DNA of 64,000 nt from Hybos culiciformis (GCA_964007475.1 OZ023273.1:29189557-29253556); one strand, 5' to 3'; positions 27,037 through 41,028 are shown, counted from the stretch's first letter. Translations and numbers: made by a program. Notes: generated by a model not told the origin, from the letters alone.

Positions 27037-28534
27037 TTAAATTAAATTATAACTTTTCATCAAATCATCAACTTGTTGATCAGTCCAAATGCACGCAGCA
27101 TACTTCTTACTGCAGTTTTTGTTGCTTTTTGCTATATCAATGACATCTTGAAAACTTCCACCATTTGTCCAATTCAAAAACCATTGTGAGCTTAAAATAA
27201 AATATTATTATTTTATTCGCAGTAAAATTCTGAAATCATTTAATATAAGTTTCATTTAAAAATTAAATTTTGTACAGATTTAAAATTTGACATGATTTAA
27301 TCTCTGACCTAATTTCTCTACAAAAATATATTCCCAAAATAATATTTATACAAATTGAATTATTTTATTTTATTTTTACCTTGTTAAGCCATCAATAACT
27401 TTATTAAAACTTGAACCATAACCTTTTTTAACAAGTTGATCAGATTTTTTTATTAGCTTGCAAAATGATTTTTGTACACATGATGACAAATCGATGTTTT
27501 GTTCATTAAATGTGTCCTCAATATTTTGAAGTAGCTCATTTAGTGAATATTCTAAAAGTTAAAAAAATTTCAGTTTGATATATTTAGAAGTTTTTCAATA
27601 AAGAAACTCAAGACGAAAAACTTTGATTGTAAATTTAAAAAATAAAATAAAAATATAACTTACCCAAATTATTTCCATTAAAATTTTTCGTCGTAATTTT
27701 AATTGGAGGTAGAAATTCATAAATTTCATTAAATCTTGATGTTCTATCCTTGAAATTCACCGGTGTTTCATATTGAAATGGAATGCTATTGCTATTCATT
27801 AACGCAAAGAATTTACCAATACCGACACCAACAACAACACATAATCCAGCTATGATTAAAGACGGAATATTTAGATTGATGAAGCCCTATTGAATTTTAT
27901 TTTAAAAAAATTAATTCATTCTAACAATATTATTCTTATTTAATGCATGTACACATACCTTATTGAAATCTATTACAGATTTTCCATCACGACTCTTTTT
28001 TGTTGGTACATTCATAAATGGTACTTGAAAATCAAAACCAAACTAAAAATGAAAATATTCCTATTATCTCATCCAAATTTAAAAAGAAATATGCCAGATA
28101 TACGTATAGTGATAAAAATGCAACATGAATTTAAATTCCCATATCAACATGGACTCAAATTTTTTTTATAAGTCTTTCTTCAATACATTTTCAGGGAAAG
28201 AGTTTGAGTGTAATAATAAAAACTAAGTGAAAAACATAAAATTTCGTATCGGGCATACTATTAAATAATTCTAAGCATAACGTTATTCAATTTAATATAA
28301 AATATTTATATCAAAATTTTCACTTTATATACATACGAGGACATCATCATTTAATGTATCAAAGGATAATAATTTTGGTATTTTTTTAACAGCTTGAAGT
28401 ATATTAATTTCTTCCAAATTTAAATAATTTTCAATATTTTGTTGTTGACATTTGGCAAAATTTATTATTGATACGAGAAGAAAATTTGCAATAAAAAATT
28501 TAATATTAAAATTAACACGTCTAGAATGAAACAT
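27037..28534 (-). CDS. DM4/12-like protein with signal peptide and internal membrane segment, gene 3 (five exons)
   Basis: Exons are 28534-28337, 28042-27959, 27886-27664, 27551-27380 and 27190-27037, joined in phases 0, 0, 1 and 2, giving 276 residues. Each junction has GT and AG sites and keeps the frame. Exon 1 encodes MFHSRRVNFN and a signal segment ending near FAKC. Exon 2 has FGFDFQVPFMNVPTKK. Exon 3 adds a hydrophobic, glycine-containing stretch (residues about 101-123, IIAGLCVVVGVGIG) that reads as a transmembrane helix, a difference from gene 2. Exons 4 and 5 carry the C-terminal domain: C193-x5-C199 (CVQKSFC), VIDGLT, SSQWFLN, and C252-x6-C259 (CSKKYAAC) followed by IW. The cysteine spacing matches the insect DM4/12 family, whose role is unknown. 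It is probably a membrane protein or secretory-pathway resident. Confidence 0.8.
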
Positions 28535-31500
28535 TATTTCACGAATATGTCTTAAATTTTACTACAATATTTTTTATAAATTTTAATCATTTTAAGGAAA
28601 TCATATTTCTACAATTTTGGATGAAAATTAAAAAAAATAAATAAAAAAAACCTAAATGTGTGGGAGAAAATCATTCAAGGGAAATTTTAAAAATGAAAAA
28701 TTTATTAATGCAATAAATATCAGATAAGAAAAAAAAAACATTTCTTGTAACGATACTCATAATAATATTATGTTATAATAATACTGTCAGCTGAAGTCTT
28801 TATTGATTTACTTATAAATTTGTGTGTTAACCCGGTCTTACACAGTTCGTTTCAAATTTTAATAACGATAATACTATAATAAATATAAAAAAGTCAAATG
28901 CAGTTAATGAAGTATCAAAAAAGTAACATATTATAGTAAATCTAAATTTTATATTTTTTTAGTGTATAGTTTTACTGACTTTTTGTTTGTGCAAGAAAAT
29001 TAGATTCAAAAACTCATTTTCCTACAAATTCTCTTTTAAATTAATAATAACATATAGTATATACTTTAATTGCATTGTAAATCTTCGGCAGCATATTTTC
29101 ATAAAGTTTATTTATTTTTTAACTACATTCTATGTATAATTCGTAAATTAATGAGCATCGCATAAATATTAATCTGTCTGTACATAAATGGAAAAATATA
29201 CATAATAGGGTATTTAAATTTTCAATTTATTACGCCTAAAATAGCATAATATCAAAATATATGTATGATGTAGGTATATAATATAAATTATGTAATTTAA
29301 AAATAAGTCTTCACATAACAATTTAACACCCAATAAACCTATGAAAATGCATGTAATAAAAATTAAAAGATGTCAACTATCATAATGTTATATCACATAA
29401 ATAAACATTAACCATTTAGAGCGTGTAAAAAATATATTATTTCAATGACTATTATACAAAATTTATAAGTTCTTTGACATAATTAAAATTATGTAATAAA
29501 CGGTAATGTTACATTTGATTAAGCAATTCATATAAATTGCAGTTGTAGATACATTTTTGTCACCAGAAATCATATGCTTTCTCTTAAACCCAAAAATAGA
29601 AAAATACAATAAATCGTATTCTTAATTTTTTTTTTCGTAAGGAATAAATCCAAACAATTAACTGAAACAGATGAGGGGTGGCTCTACCATATAGGCGACA
29701 CACACTCTAACAAATATAATTTGTTTTTTTATGTTTTTTTCATCGTATAAATATAAAACCTAAAATTTATTAAAGAATATTTGAATTCTATGATATTATT
29801 TTAATTTTTAGGACTAGATTTAGTGTATACTAAGTTTGAATTTTTTTTTAACGTTAAAAAATAAATTAAAATTTGTGAAAAAATTTGGTTTTTTATTATA
29901 TTATGTATATTTTCAAATTATGATTTTTGTTTCATAAAGTTAGATTTTTTTTTAGGTTGATATTTATCTAATGCGCGTCGAAAAATGTTTGAGCCACCCA
30001 TAGTAATCTAAATGAGTTGATCGAGAACATAATAAATGCCTTTGCTAAAAATACCAACTACTTAAACTTAGACTATGTTTGTGCTATTAACAGAATGATA
30101 AATAAAGCAAAAATTTCGTATATTCTCTTTTTTTTCTGCATGCTGACCATCAATTTTAAAATAATATACTTTTTGTACATCCATTTAATGTTAAGAAAAA
30201 AACCTATATCAACAGCAGTATAAATAAAAATCTTCCTCTTTTAGCCTAATGGATGTGTATATTTAGTTAGAGTAACAATATTTTATTTTATTTACCATTA
30301 TTATTTCATACTTATACGGGTTATTTGATTCATTATTCCGATATAATGATAGAAATAATATACCCACATCAAAATAACAGTGATCGAAAAAACCTGCGTC
30401 TTTCTGTAAAAGCTTAAGATGAAAACTCATAAAAATTTGAAAAACAATTTTTTTTCATGATTTACGTTAATGGGTAGATATTGCAAATACGTTATTATGT
30501 TATAATTATATAATTTATGTTGTCAAATTAACACATTATCTGCAGATGAACCACCAAAATAAAACGTTTCTACGAAAATGAAAGACTTAAAATTTGTAAA
30601 TGAAACTCTAAATTAGAAGTTGTTGAAACAAAAAATTTAAAATAAAATAGCAATAAAAAAATGTTTTGCTCTGAACTTTACCGATTTGAAATATGTATCC
30701 AACTTAGACAGACTATAATAGGTTGGAACCATGAATTTTTTTGTATAAATTCATAGTTGCTAAACTGCAATGTAACGTGGACACATACTTTAACAAGTTT
30801 TGCAAAATATTTTTGATATTTATTCTTTGTTCATCCAAGAACTCCGATGTTATGTCAAAATATATGTTTCACCGAAAATTTCAATCACTGTATTTTTCTT
30901 TTTAACTACTTGGAGAAGAAAATTTATATGCAGAAATACTTATGAGCTTATCAAAGAAAAGGTATCGTCTAATTATTTAGGTAATAAAGAAAAATAAAGC
31001 TAAGTGTGAAAAATGTAATAGACCATAAAATGGCCATTATTATTGCAATAAAAAAGGTAAAAATATAACACTATTTTTATTTTATAATCATACACAGTAA
31101 GAAAATTTTTTAAATCTTGCACATAGAAATATCTCCTATAAGGATACGTCCAACTCGAAAAAGGTTTAGCCCGATTGTTGGATTGTGCACTGTGGTACAA
31201 CTGTCGTTTTTAATTATTGTATGCAGCGTTGAAGCAGGAAACTGCTTTTAGTATTATATATATTAAATGTAAACGCAGCTTAAGAAAGTCAAAAAAAGTA
31301 TGCAATTGAAATTGTTTTTTTTTTTTGGTTCCCAATTTGAAACTGTTTATTCCTAATTTTGAAACAAGATTAAAAAAGAATATATTTTTTTTTGTCTAAA
31401 GTGAAAATTTGTAGACATGTTCTGATACATAAAATATAATAAATATACAAAAATAAAGATTGCATTATGATTTGATTTAAAGCAAATTTAGCTAAAAAAA

Positions 31501-34500
31501 AATTTCTGATGCAATTCCATTTATACACAAATCGAGTTACGAACGACGTCTTAAAGATAATATTATTTAAGTGATTATTATTTCTTAATATTCTAAATTC
31601 CCATAAATTTAAGTAAATTCAAGAAGAGCAAACGAAACGATGACATTAAATTTAATTTGTCATAGACCATTTTCGAAAATCCAAGAATTATTATTTCATT
31701 TAAAACTTGTGAATAAAGATAAAGATAGAATTATCTGCATAAAAAAAAATAAAATTAATAATATTCTAAAAAATTATTTTAAAATTAAAATGAATAACAC
31801 CAAACGATTTTTTAATAAAAAAAAAAAAAAAAAAATTTACCTTTTTACCAAATGTTAATAATAATGTTCCATTTACAAAATGTAATTACATAAAAAAAAC
31901 TATTTCTTATCTTTGGGTTTAAAGGTAAAATAAGATTTTTTTTTTTTTGATTTTCAGGAACATTAAACAGGCAACAAAGAAAAACTATTTCATCAATTAT
32001 TTTTTGACAATGAAAGCCTCCAATGCATAGTTAGTAGAAGACGAAAAAAATATATATATATGTATAACAGAAAAATTATCTTCACAATATTTTTTGATGG
32101 AGATGAAATTTTTCTGTTTCTTGGAGTACCATTTTATATTATTCGTTATTTTGATGAAATAAATTCTTGAAAATGAAACCAAAGTAAATGATTCATGCAA
32201 CCATGAAATAAAATAAATGCATTTTTTTTTTTCATTATTATTATTATTTCTTTAATTTTTTTTTATTTTTTGTAAATTGAAGCCAAAACTTTAATACCCT
32301 GTTTTTTTAAAAAGGTATAGAAGTGACGTAGCGTGAAATTGTGGTGACAAACTTTATTTCTGTTAAGACTAGAAATTTATTTCAGAAATAATAAGTTTTC
32401 TACATTTTCTGAGTTTCTTATATTATATATATATTTTTTTTTTTTCAAATTGTTTGATGGAAAATGGATTTTTCTCTTTAAATTTTATAAAAAAAATATT
32501 TTGAAATAAGATTTTATTTTCAATATGTACTTAGTATGTAATTTTATTTTGAGTTTATTAAAAATGTGATCAGTTAACCTGCTTGTTTCATAAAAATCGT
32601 GCATTTCATAACTAGTTAGAAATTAGAAAGAACTGTGAAAAAATAAAGAGAATAATGCAGGAAAATATTTTTACACTGAGACTGGAAGCACTGTGATATT
32701 CCGCGGAATTTTTTCTATGCATTATTATTAATTAATTATTATTTTATAGCTTTATTTTCATACAAATTTCATATGACGGTACAAATTTTTTCCAAACGAA
32801 GCGCTATTTTAACCTTTAAACAAGTGAATAATCTAAAATTCTAAAAATATCATAAAATTACAAAATAGAGTTATTAATTTGTTTTTCGAATTTTAATCCA
32901 ATAGGTATTTCTAATGAAAAAAAAATAAAAAATAAAATAAAATACAATGTTACATAATAATGTCATTTATATAAAAAAGATTATGATACTCATTGTTCAA
33001 GAATTTATTTATTTATCGATTTGTTGTTACTAGAATTTAAATAAAAATAAAAATAATATTTTATATTTTATTTCGATTTAATTTAATGAATTTCAAAATA
33101 AAATAAAAAAACCAAAAAAAAAAATAGAAGAATAATATAGAATATATCTTAATCCTCCTAACTAACCCAGAAAGTCAAATTTATTGAGAAAGTCATTATC
33201 ATTTTATCTCCATGTAATTTAATTTAATTTTTTATTTTATCATGGATTTTCATTCACAATATTTTTTTTTGTATTCTTTTCTTATTCAATTATGTGGACC
33301 TAATTGAAATAGTAAATAATTCTATATAATATTTTATATATAGTCTCTTGGTTTATTCAAATGAATTTTCAAGTAAAAATTTATAGAATAAAAAAAAAAA
33401 TTATAATATTAAGGTCGTCTTTTTCAAAAAAGAGAGATATATCCTTTAGATCCCTTTTTTTTCCAGGATATTTTATTAGAAATATGTACTACAATAACAA
33501 TAAGCAAAAAGAGAATAATATGTACATACATAAATATATTTTATATACAATCCATATTATACATAAATAGGAAAAATATATGTATATAAAAAAAAGAAGA
33601 AAAATAATGAGCTAAAGTTTTTCCACTGCTCAATTGTGTGAATTGTTCTTTGATTACTCTTTTATTAGGCATTCAAGCATAATGTCTTCTTATCCTATAT
33701 ATTCAAATTATTACATAGAAATTACAAATGCCAAAATAAAATAGTACAGATAATTATTGTAATATTGTTACACTTTTGGAAATATTTTGTTTAATTTTCA
33801 ATAAATATGGGAAATATTAAATATTATTTAGCACATTATTAGCAGAAGAATTTTATTTTTTTTTATTTAATTCAAATTTAATATGATATTTCACAAATCT
33901 AATTATTGTATATAGAAATATTAAAATGACTTTTAAAACAATTTAATTTTATTTTTATGTATGGCTATAAAATAAATACAAAGCAAATTACTTCGCTTTG
34001 CATTCAAGAATATAAAATAAAAAAAAAAAATGATTAAATAATGGAAAGTATGCTCAAAACAAATATATATCCGTTTTATTCTGGCACAGTAAAAGATTAT
34101 CGCCATACTTAGCAGAGGATTTAATTATGCATAAATATATAGTGAAGAAGAAAAAATTTATAATATGGAAATAGATATGAAAAAAAAAATAAATAATTAT
34201 AATAATATCTATATATGTACATAGCAACCGATTTAAAATTAAATGTCCTTTTAATTTATACAAGAATAATATTTTTTTTTTTAATTTTGTAATTTTTATT
34301 TTTAAAGAACTTAAATACGTTTTTCCTTTAAATCTGGTATAAAAAAAAAGGTCAGAATAATCTTAAGAAAATTCTGGTTATGTAAATAAATCAATAATGA
34401 TATAATAATGGTACAATAATGGTAAAATAATTAGATTCGTTTATAAATATTTGAATAATTTGTTTTGGAAGGTGATAGATAATCTACACTGAAAAAATAA

Positions 34501-34543
34501 ATGGCTGTCGCATTAACTTTAATTTCTGTATATCCCTTGTTAT
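28535..34543. other. Long gene-free spacer
   Basis: AT-rich, with many poly-A/T runs and scattered low-complexity open frames that lack domains. A weak inverted pair GGGTGGCTC / GAGCCACCC (29676-29684 and 29991-29999) may mark an old element. No gene is supported. Confidence 0.4.
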
Positions 34544-34900
34544 TTATATCAACTAAAAACACTTCTTGGCGCAGTTAAAACTCGTGACGCAAGCTACGTA
34601 CACAATTCAATTCATCACACAAAAGAAATGATATCAATTTGTGCGCCGCAAGACGCTAAGCGTGCGTGCGTGCAATCAGTGGTTGTTGGAGCAGAAGTCA
34701 AGGCAAAGAAAAATTGTCAACAAAAGATCACACCGAAATTCTTTTGCACAAATTATTCGATGCGACATTTTCAGCAATTTTCCTTTGCTTTGATTTGAAC
34801 CCCAAATTGATATCATTTCTTTTGTGTGATGAATTGAATTGTGTACGTAGCTTGCGTCACCAGTTTTAACTGCGCCAAGAAGTGTTTTTAGTTGATATAA
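34544..34900. mobile_element. Foldback-type MITE with 98-bp inverted arms
   Basis: Left arm 34544-34641 (ttatatcaactaaaaacac...) and right arm 34803-34900 are reverse complements with one mismatch that I can find. The spacer is 161 bp and has its own weaker inner hairpin around tcaaggcaaag / ctttgctttga. The G+C content is clearly higher than in the flanks. A TA target site is possible but cannot be proven in this AT-rich context. The open frame at 34666-34869 is a product of this element and has no recognised domain. Confidence 0.75.
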
Positions 34901-34974
34901 CTATTTTTCGAAGGTAAATGAATATATAAAAATATTTCGAAAAAACTTGACATTTAGGGAGACTTTTGGAAATT

Positions 34975-35300
34975 TTGGGTAATTTTTTTGTTTTTGGAAC
35001 ATTTTTTGATTTTGGGACATATTTGGATTTTGGAACATTTTTGATTTTGGGACATATTTGGATTTTGGGACATTTTTGATTTTGGGACATTTTTGATTTT
35101 GGGACATTTTTTGATTTTGGGACATATTTGGATTTTGGGACATTTTTGATTTTGGGACATTTTTGATTTTGGGACATTTTTGATTTTGGGACATTTTTGA
35201 TTTTGGGACATTTCTTCATTTTGAGACATTTTTGATTTTGGGACATTTTGGGATTTTGGGACAATTTGGATTTTGGGACATTTTAATTTGGGGCATTTTT
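34975..35300. repeat. Minisatellite, unit about 18 bp (gggacatttttgattttg)
   Basis: Roughly 17 tandem units are seen. Two main variants are interleaved: an 18-bp form (gggacatttttgattttg) and a 19-bp form (gggacatatttggattttg). The ends are more degenerate. Because 18 is a multiple of three, the minus strand shows long repetitive open frames encoding units such as SQNQKC or PKIKNV. These have no start context, splice support or family and are best read as by-products of the repeat. Confidence 0.9.
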
Positions 35301-35459
35301 GGGACTTGAGCTTGAGTGCAAATCATATTGGAGAGTGATTGAGTGAAATGAAATTATTGAGCGTCGACCTTTGAGTGCGAAATATATTGTGTCCACAAAC
35401 AAACAAACATACTATTCGGTTATCTCAAGGTAGAGGTCATGATTCAAATATCCGGTCAT

Positions 35460-35731
35460 AACTTTTGAACTATTGACCCCATCCACTCATGCTAAGTACC
35501 GTTGGAAAGGTCTTGGAACGTAGATGCGAAAAATGTCATATGTCATCCAGAAAGGTCAAAAGGTCACCAAGTTATAGGCCAAAAACTGAAAAGGTGAAAA
35601 AAAATTCAAATGGCCATAACTTGATGACCTTTTGACCTTTTTGGATGACATATGACATTTTTCGCATCTACGTTCCAAGACCTTTCCAACGGTATCTAAC
35701 ATGAGGGGCTAGGGTCAACAGTTCAAAAAGT
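35460..35731. repeat. Long imperfect palindrome (about 120-bp arms, 31-bp loop)
   Basis: The left arm (35460-35580) contains gttggaaaggtcttggaac and gtcatatgtcatcc. The right arm (35612-35731) is its reverse complement with scattered mismatches and contains ggatgacatatgac and gttccaagacctttccaac. The loop is an A-rich segment near 35581-35611. It is probably a non-autonomous foldback element or part of a composite repeat with the neighbouring minisatellite and hairpin. No coding content was seen. Confidence 0.8.
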
Positions 35732-38700
35732 CGAAAGTTAGCTGTATATATTGTCGTGAAGCTTCACACGTACAGGTGCTTGCGTCACTCGGGGGATTGC
35801 CGTCCCCGGCGATTGATCAAATTGAACCAGGCTGTTAGTAAAAGTTTGCTATTTGTCACAAAAAAAAAATAGCTCGTGATTTTACTACATAACTGTTAAT
35901 ATCATTATAGATTTTGTATAAAAAAATATTTTTTTGTGATTTATTCTTCACTAGAAAAAACATTGAAAACTATGAATTTGAATTTTTGCTACAATTCATT
36001 TGCTATATACAATTTTTTCATTTGACGTAGATACATAATTATTTATTAATGATTAATGTAAGATTTTGAAGAAGTATTGCCAGAAAATAACGAAATTTTA
36101 GTTTTAATATTTTATAGATGATTTTCCACGTATTTTTTTCAGTGTTTTTTTCTATTTTGAATGAATATTTTATGTAATATTTTGTACATAATTTGTATTT
36201 ATAATGTTTTTATTTTTTTATACACACAAAATGCACTTTAAATTTATTTTCTAGATGTATGAATTTAAAAGCTTGATCCGTCTACAAAAAAAAAGTTAAG
36301 TTTACTTAAAACATTTTTTTCGTTTAAATAATTCCATATTCAAAAGATGGCATAAAAATAATTACTGATTTACTATTTTGACAGAATTTATTTACTTTCG
36401 CAATAAATTCTAATTTAAAACTCGGAATATAAAATTTATCGCACAAATAAAAATGAAAATCCGATGTTTTATGAAATATTTTTACTTAAATTTTTTTTTT
36501 AAGAACATAATTTAATTTCATGCTTAATATATAGAAATTAAAAAAAAAAAAAATTATATTCTTTTAAAATTAATTGTGCCGTATTTTGTGTGTAGTTCTT
36601 TGGGTAAAAAAAAAAATTCAAAATCAACACACCGTAACGAATAAAAATTTTTGAATTAAAATAACTTTAGAACATACGTTCCTTTTCTTAACTTTGGAAA
36701 AATAAATTGTTTTATCTTCCTGTCGTTTACCTTTTTTTTTTTTTTTTTTTAGTAAAAATACTTAAAAAGTCATTAATTTTATCAGTCTTGCTTATTAACT
36801 CATCCTTATAATTTTATAAGGTATCCTTCCTATTATGTATATCTTTTTGCCCCAGATACATGTATATTTTTTATATCTTTTTTTTTCTTTACTTTTGTGA
36901 AACTAACGCGTTACTTGTAAAATTATAATTTCTGCGATGTATTTTTACAACAGTAATATTATTTCTTTTAAAATATATAATATATAATGATTTTTATTAA
37001 ATACAGATAAAAATTTATTAATGATAATAAAAAAAAAATAACAACGAGTGTTCTCAAAAGTGGAACAGAAACTTCTACTGAGTCTTTAGAGTGGGTTTTG
37101 TCAGAAAAGAAATTAATTTTTATTCCACATTTCACAGAAACTGGTCTTGAGTCTTAAGATACAATTGATAATTTTTTTTTTTTACCATTTTTCAGAAAAA
37201 GGCTCATAACTACTCAATCCCTAGAGTGACTTACTTTTATTTTCCCTCATACACTATATATGGGCTGTTCAAAAAAATTATATAAGAATTTGAGGATCCT
37301 TTTTAGATAATATTTTCTATGATGTTTCACAAAATTAAAGTTTTTTTTAATTGTGTTAACGCTTGATTATTTTATAGTTGAAACATACACCTATTGAATT
37401 TTAAAGGATTCGAAATTGATTTTGATTTATTATATAAGTATTTATTTTTTAAAAAAAGTGAAATTATGTTTTACAAAAAAAAAAAAAATAGTTTAAAAAA
37501 TTATTGACAAATCCAATAAAATGTTATTTATATTTAATACTCTTAATACTTAATATTTTATTTTTAATATTCTAATAATTCTAATTCATGAAAAAAAAAA
37601 TATATATATAATATGAAAATCGAATTTGGGGATAAAAATAAAATGTTTTCGTGTTAGGTTTAATGTATTTTTTTTTTTATTATAAAAATTTATTCTTTTT
37701 AATACGAAAAAAGGATTAAAAGGCGTTAAAACTTTACAAAATTTTATATATTGAGGGATTAAAAAGTTTTATGGAAATTTTAGTTAAAAATAATATATCC
37801 ATACATACATAACACATATTTTAAACTATATAATATATATTCTATAATATTTTAATACAATATACCTAAATATATAAATTGTTAAGTAACAAGCTTATCA
37901 TAAATATGGAAATTATTTAAACTTATTATTTTCATAATATTAAACATAGGTTTTAATTTATGAGAAAGTTAGAGAATATAATAATATAATATATATTTTA
38001 AGCAATTATTTAATTTTGGGTTAAAAAAAAAAAAAAAAAAACCTTTTCAATGAATGTTATATGATTAATGGAAATTTTATTATAATTCATGAGCCAGTTA
38101 ACATACAGAAAGAATAATAAATAAAATAAAATATAGTTATGCATACACATAATTTTTGCTCATTTTTAACGCAAAGGTATTTCGCGGTTCATAATTAGAA
38201 GCTTAATTTATATGTTAGTCTACAAAAATATTGAGATGGTAGTAAAAAAAAAATTTACAATTAATTATTTTTTAGGAAATACTAAGAATTTTTGGTAAAA
38301 CATTTCGAATATAAAATTCTTTATGAATTCTGTTACTTGTATAAGAAATATAAAAACTTTTTTTTTAATTTTTATTGAAAGCTAAAGAGTCTATTTATAA
38401 TTTTTAAATTCTATAGCAAATGTCTAAATTATGTACGAAAACAAATTCACAAAAATAAATAATTTTAAAAAAGTTTTTAACTTTTTTTTTTTTATGTATC
38501 CTAGGTAGAGGTCTAGAATTTCTAGATCTAGTATCTATGCAGAATGTAGGTACACACATAAAATGTTTTCAACAGTATTAGTGTTATTAAAAAAAATAAA
38601 TAAATTGGATTATATTAGACATTAGAATCAAATATTTTATAAAGAAAAGTATCCTCTCTGCGGACTACAATGAAAAAAAAAGGAAAATAAAAAAGTTTTG

Positions 38701-41028
38701 AATTATTGTGTCCTTGAATAAGTCACGTATTTTACAAATATAAAGAAAGAAGAAAACTTAATATCAACATAAGAATAACTACTATTTAATCACATAAAGT
38801 TCAGATTTTAATCTTATTTAAAAAAAAAATGTTTCTTAAATTTATTCGCACACAGAAAAAAAAAAAAAGTATTCGAACTAATACCTATGTATTTGTATAA
38901 TGTCGAAATCAAAAATATTTAGAAAATTATAATCAAAAATTTTTAGATTAATAATACTTTTATTTAAAACCACATTCTATAACGAATCAAAAGTTTGGCT
39001 AACAAAAATGCAGCATTTTATAAGGTGCAAATAAATCCTTCAATAAAGAGTAATACACCAATTAAATAATTGCTCTGTAATACCTGTAATGACTGTATTA
39101 AAAAATAATTTTCATACAAAAATTAAAACAACTTTTTTTTACCTCATATCTGATTAAAATCTATTCATCATTTTTAAAAGATTTTCACAAAAAAAAATAT
39201 ATATAATAATAATAATGTTGTAAAAATAAGTTTCTCTTGAAAATCTCATCAGATCATTAGTTTCGTATCTTATATATATCTTTTTTTTTTTTATTTTACC
39301 ATCAGTTTAATGTAGAATCCTTTAAAATCTTCTTCTCAATTTATCATCCGGCAAGGAAAAAAGAAGATAAAAGCCTAATTTTTTACCTACTTTTTTTTTT
39401 ATGTTATAAGCATTTTCAGACAAGTTAATTTCAAAAAAAAAAAAGTAATTTATGTGAACAAACCTTTCTTTAATAAATGTACAATATATATATTAATATA
39501 TATATCTGTACATATTTTAGGGCTTGAGCAATTTATAAATTCTAAAAAGATAAGATGAATATGAATACTTAGTTGGTGTATAAAGTTGTTCACATATTAA
39601 ATTGTTGGTTCTATATTAAAATTATAATGTTAGCTTAAAAGCTTTTTAAATGAAACAAATAATAGTAAAATTGGCGGAATTAAGTTAGAAAAAATATAAA
39701 ATATATATTTATAATAAATATCTATGTTTGTATATAAATTTTTATAATATATAACATAATATATAATTTTTATGAATGGGATTAGGTATTTCTATATTTT
39801 AAATAGGAGAATTTATCATACACTAATAAAGCTTCGAAGTATAATTATAATAAGTAAATTTCGGAAACTGTCTACATATTTTATGTTTTTTAACAATCTA
39901 AAATGCCAAACAATAGTTACAACAAAACTAACTTGATACTTGATGAACATTCACGATAAAATTATTTATTTTATTCTTTCACAAATAAAATATTGGAATC
40001 CGAATATTAGTAACATTTCTAACAAACTCTGTTTAAGCGCGTTCTTCGAATATGTTTGGTTCAATGCAACACTAATTTGGAAGTTTAAATCTAAAAATCT
40101 TGTTAAAAATATAGAATATTCAAATGACAAAAATAAGCAAACTCAATTAATGTCAGAATACAGATTTGAACAAAAAATTGACAATGCTATGGGTCAATGA
40201 AGTTGCCTTTATTTTGTTTATTCAACGATTTATCAAACATTTTATTTATCAAACATTTTATCGCGTCTGATTTTCTACTGTAATTAACTTGTGTAAAATA
40301 AATCTTAATAGCATTATAGTAGAGTTGACAATTTCGTGAAAACCACCCCATAAATTTTTATTCTTGAAAAAATATTACCTAAAAGGTGATTTGGATATTC
40401 ACATTATTGTTATACTACATGTGATGGTTTTGTACATGTATGATACCGCCTGCTCTTTATGCATGAACAATGTTATGAAAAATGATTTCCTTTCGCTACT
40501 GGGCAAACTTAAATTTTATTGTAAGGTAAAACACCATTATATTTCTTTAGAGATTTTTTACATAAATCTTCGATCCTTTCGTATAATATTTATGATGCTT
40601 GATATTAAAAGAAATAAATATTAGTTCATTTTCTTCACATCGAAATTTAAAAAATGTTAATGTTGCTGAAATAAATAGACTTATAGATTTTATATTAAAT
40701 AGTAATTTGAAAATTTCTTGAATTTTGCTTAGGTTTAACTAGGTACAAATTTTTAAAAATAAATTAATACATGAATAACACTTCAGTATTTAAGTTTATT
40801 TTGGTGCTGATTACCGTTCATGCTAAAGAATTTGAGCTGCCAATCTGCATACTAATCTTGGTTATTAATTACAAAGGTAAAAGTGGTTCACAGATTATAA
40901 AAATTTCCGAAATAATTTGAAAAATCTCGTAACTAATCAATTCAATATTTTCTGCATTTCATCCATCAAAAATTAAAAATTTTGTTAATAACTTGAATTA
41001 TACAGAAAAAAAAATTGTTTTTCCGAAA
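35732..41028. other. Gene-free spacer
   Basis: The first about 120 bp, to 35850, are less AT-rich and contain gcttgcgtcact, which echoes the arms of the hairpin at 34544-34900. The rest is AT-rich with poly-A/T runs and AT microsatellites. Two 86-codon open frames (39940-40200 and 40364-40624) lack recognisable domains. Confidence 0.4.

Noticed and set aside
27947..28171. 74-codon plus-strand open frame
   Set aside because: It is antisense to exon 2 and the flanking introns of DM4/12-like gene 3, and is explained as a shadow.
29676..29999. Possible old MITE bounded by GGGTGGCTC and GAGCCACCC
   Set aside because: Only nine bases match, the adjoining sequence diverges quickly, and no target duplication is visible.
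34866..35264. Long repetitive minus-strand open frames (SQNQKC / PKIKNV units)
   Set aside because: They follow directly from the 18-bp minisatellite period. Several frames are open at once, and there is no signal, domain, splice context or ordinary amino-acid composition.
34975..35300. CRISPR-like periodic array
   Set aside because: The units are contiguous with no unique spacers, and the context is an animal nuclear genome.
39940..40624. Two successive 86-codon plus-strand frames that might be a degraded transposase
   Set aside because: No catalytic motif, terminal repeats or family resemblance could be recognised. Length alone is weak evidence at this base composition.
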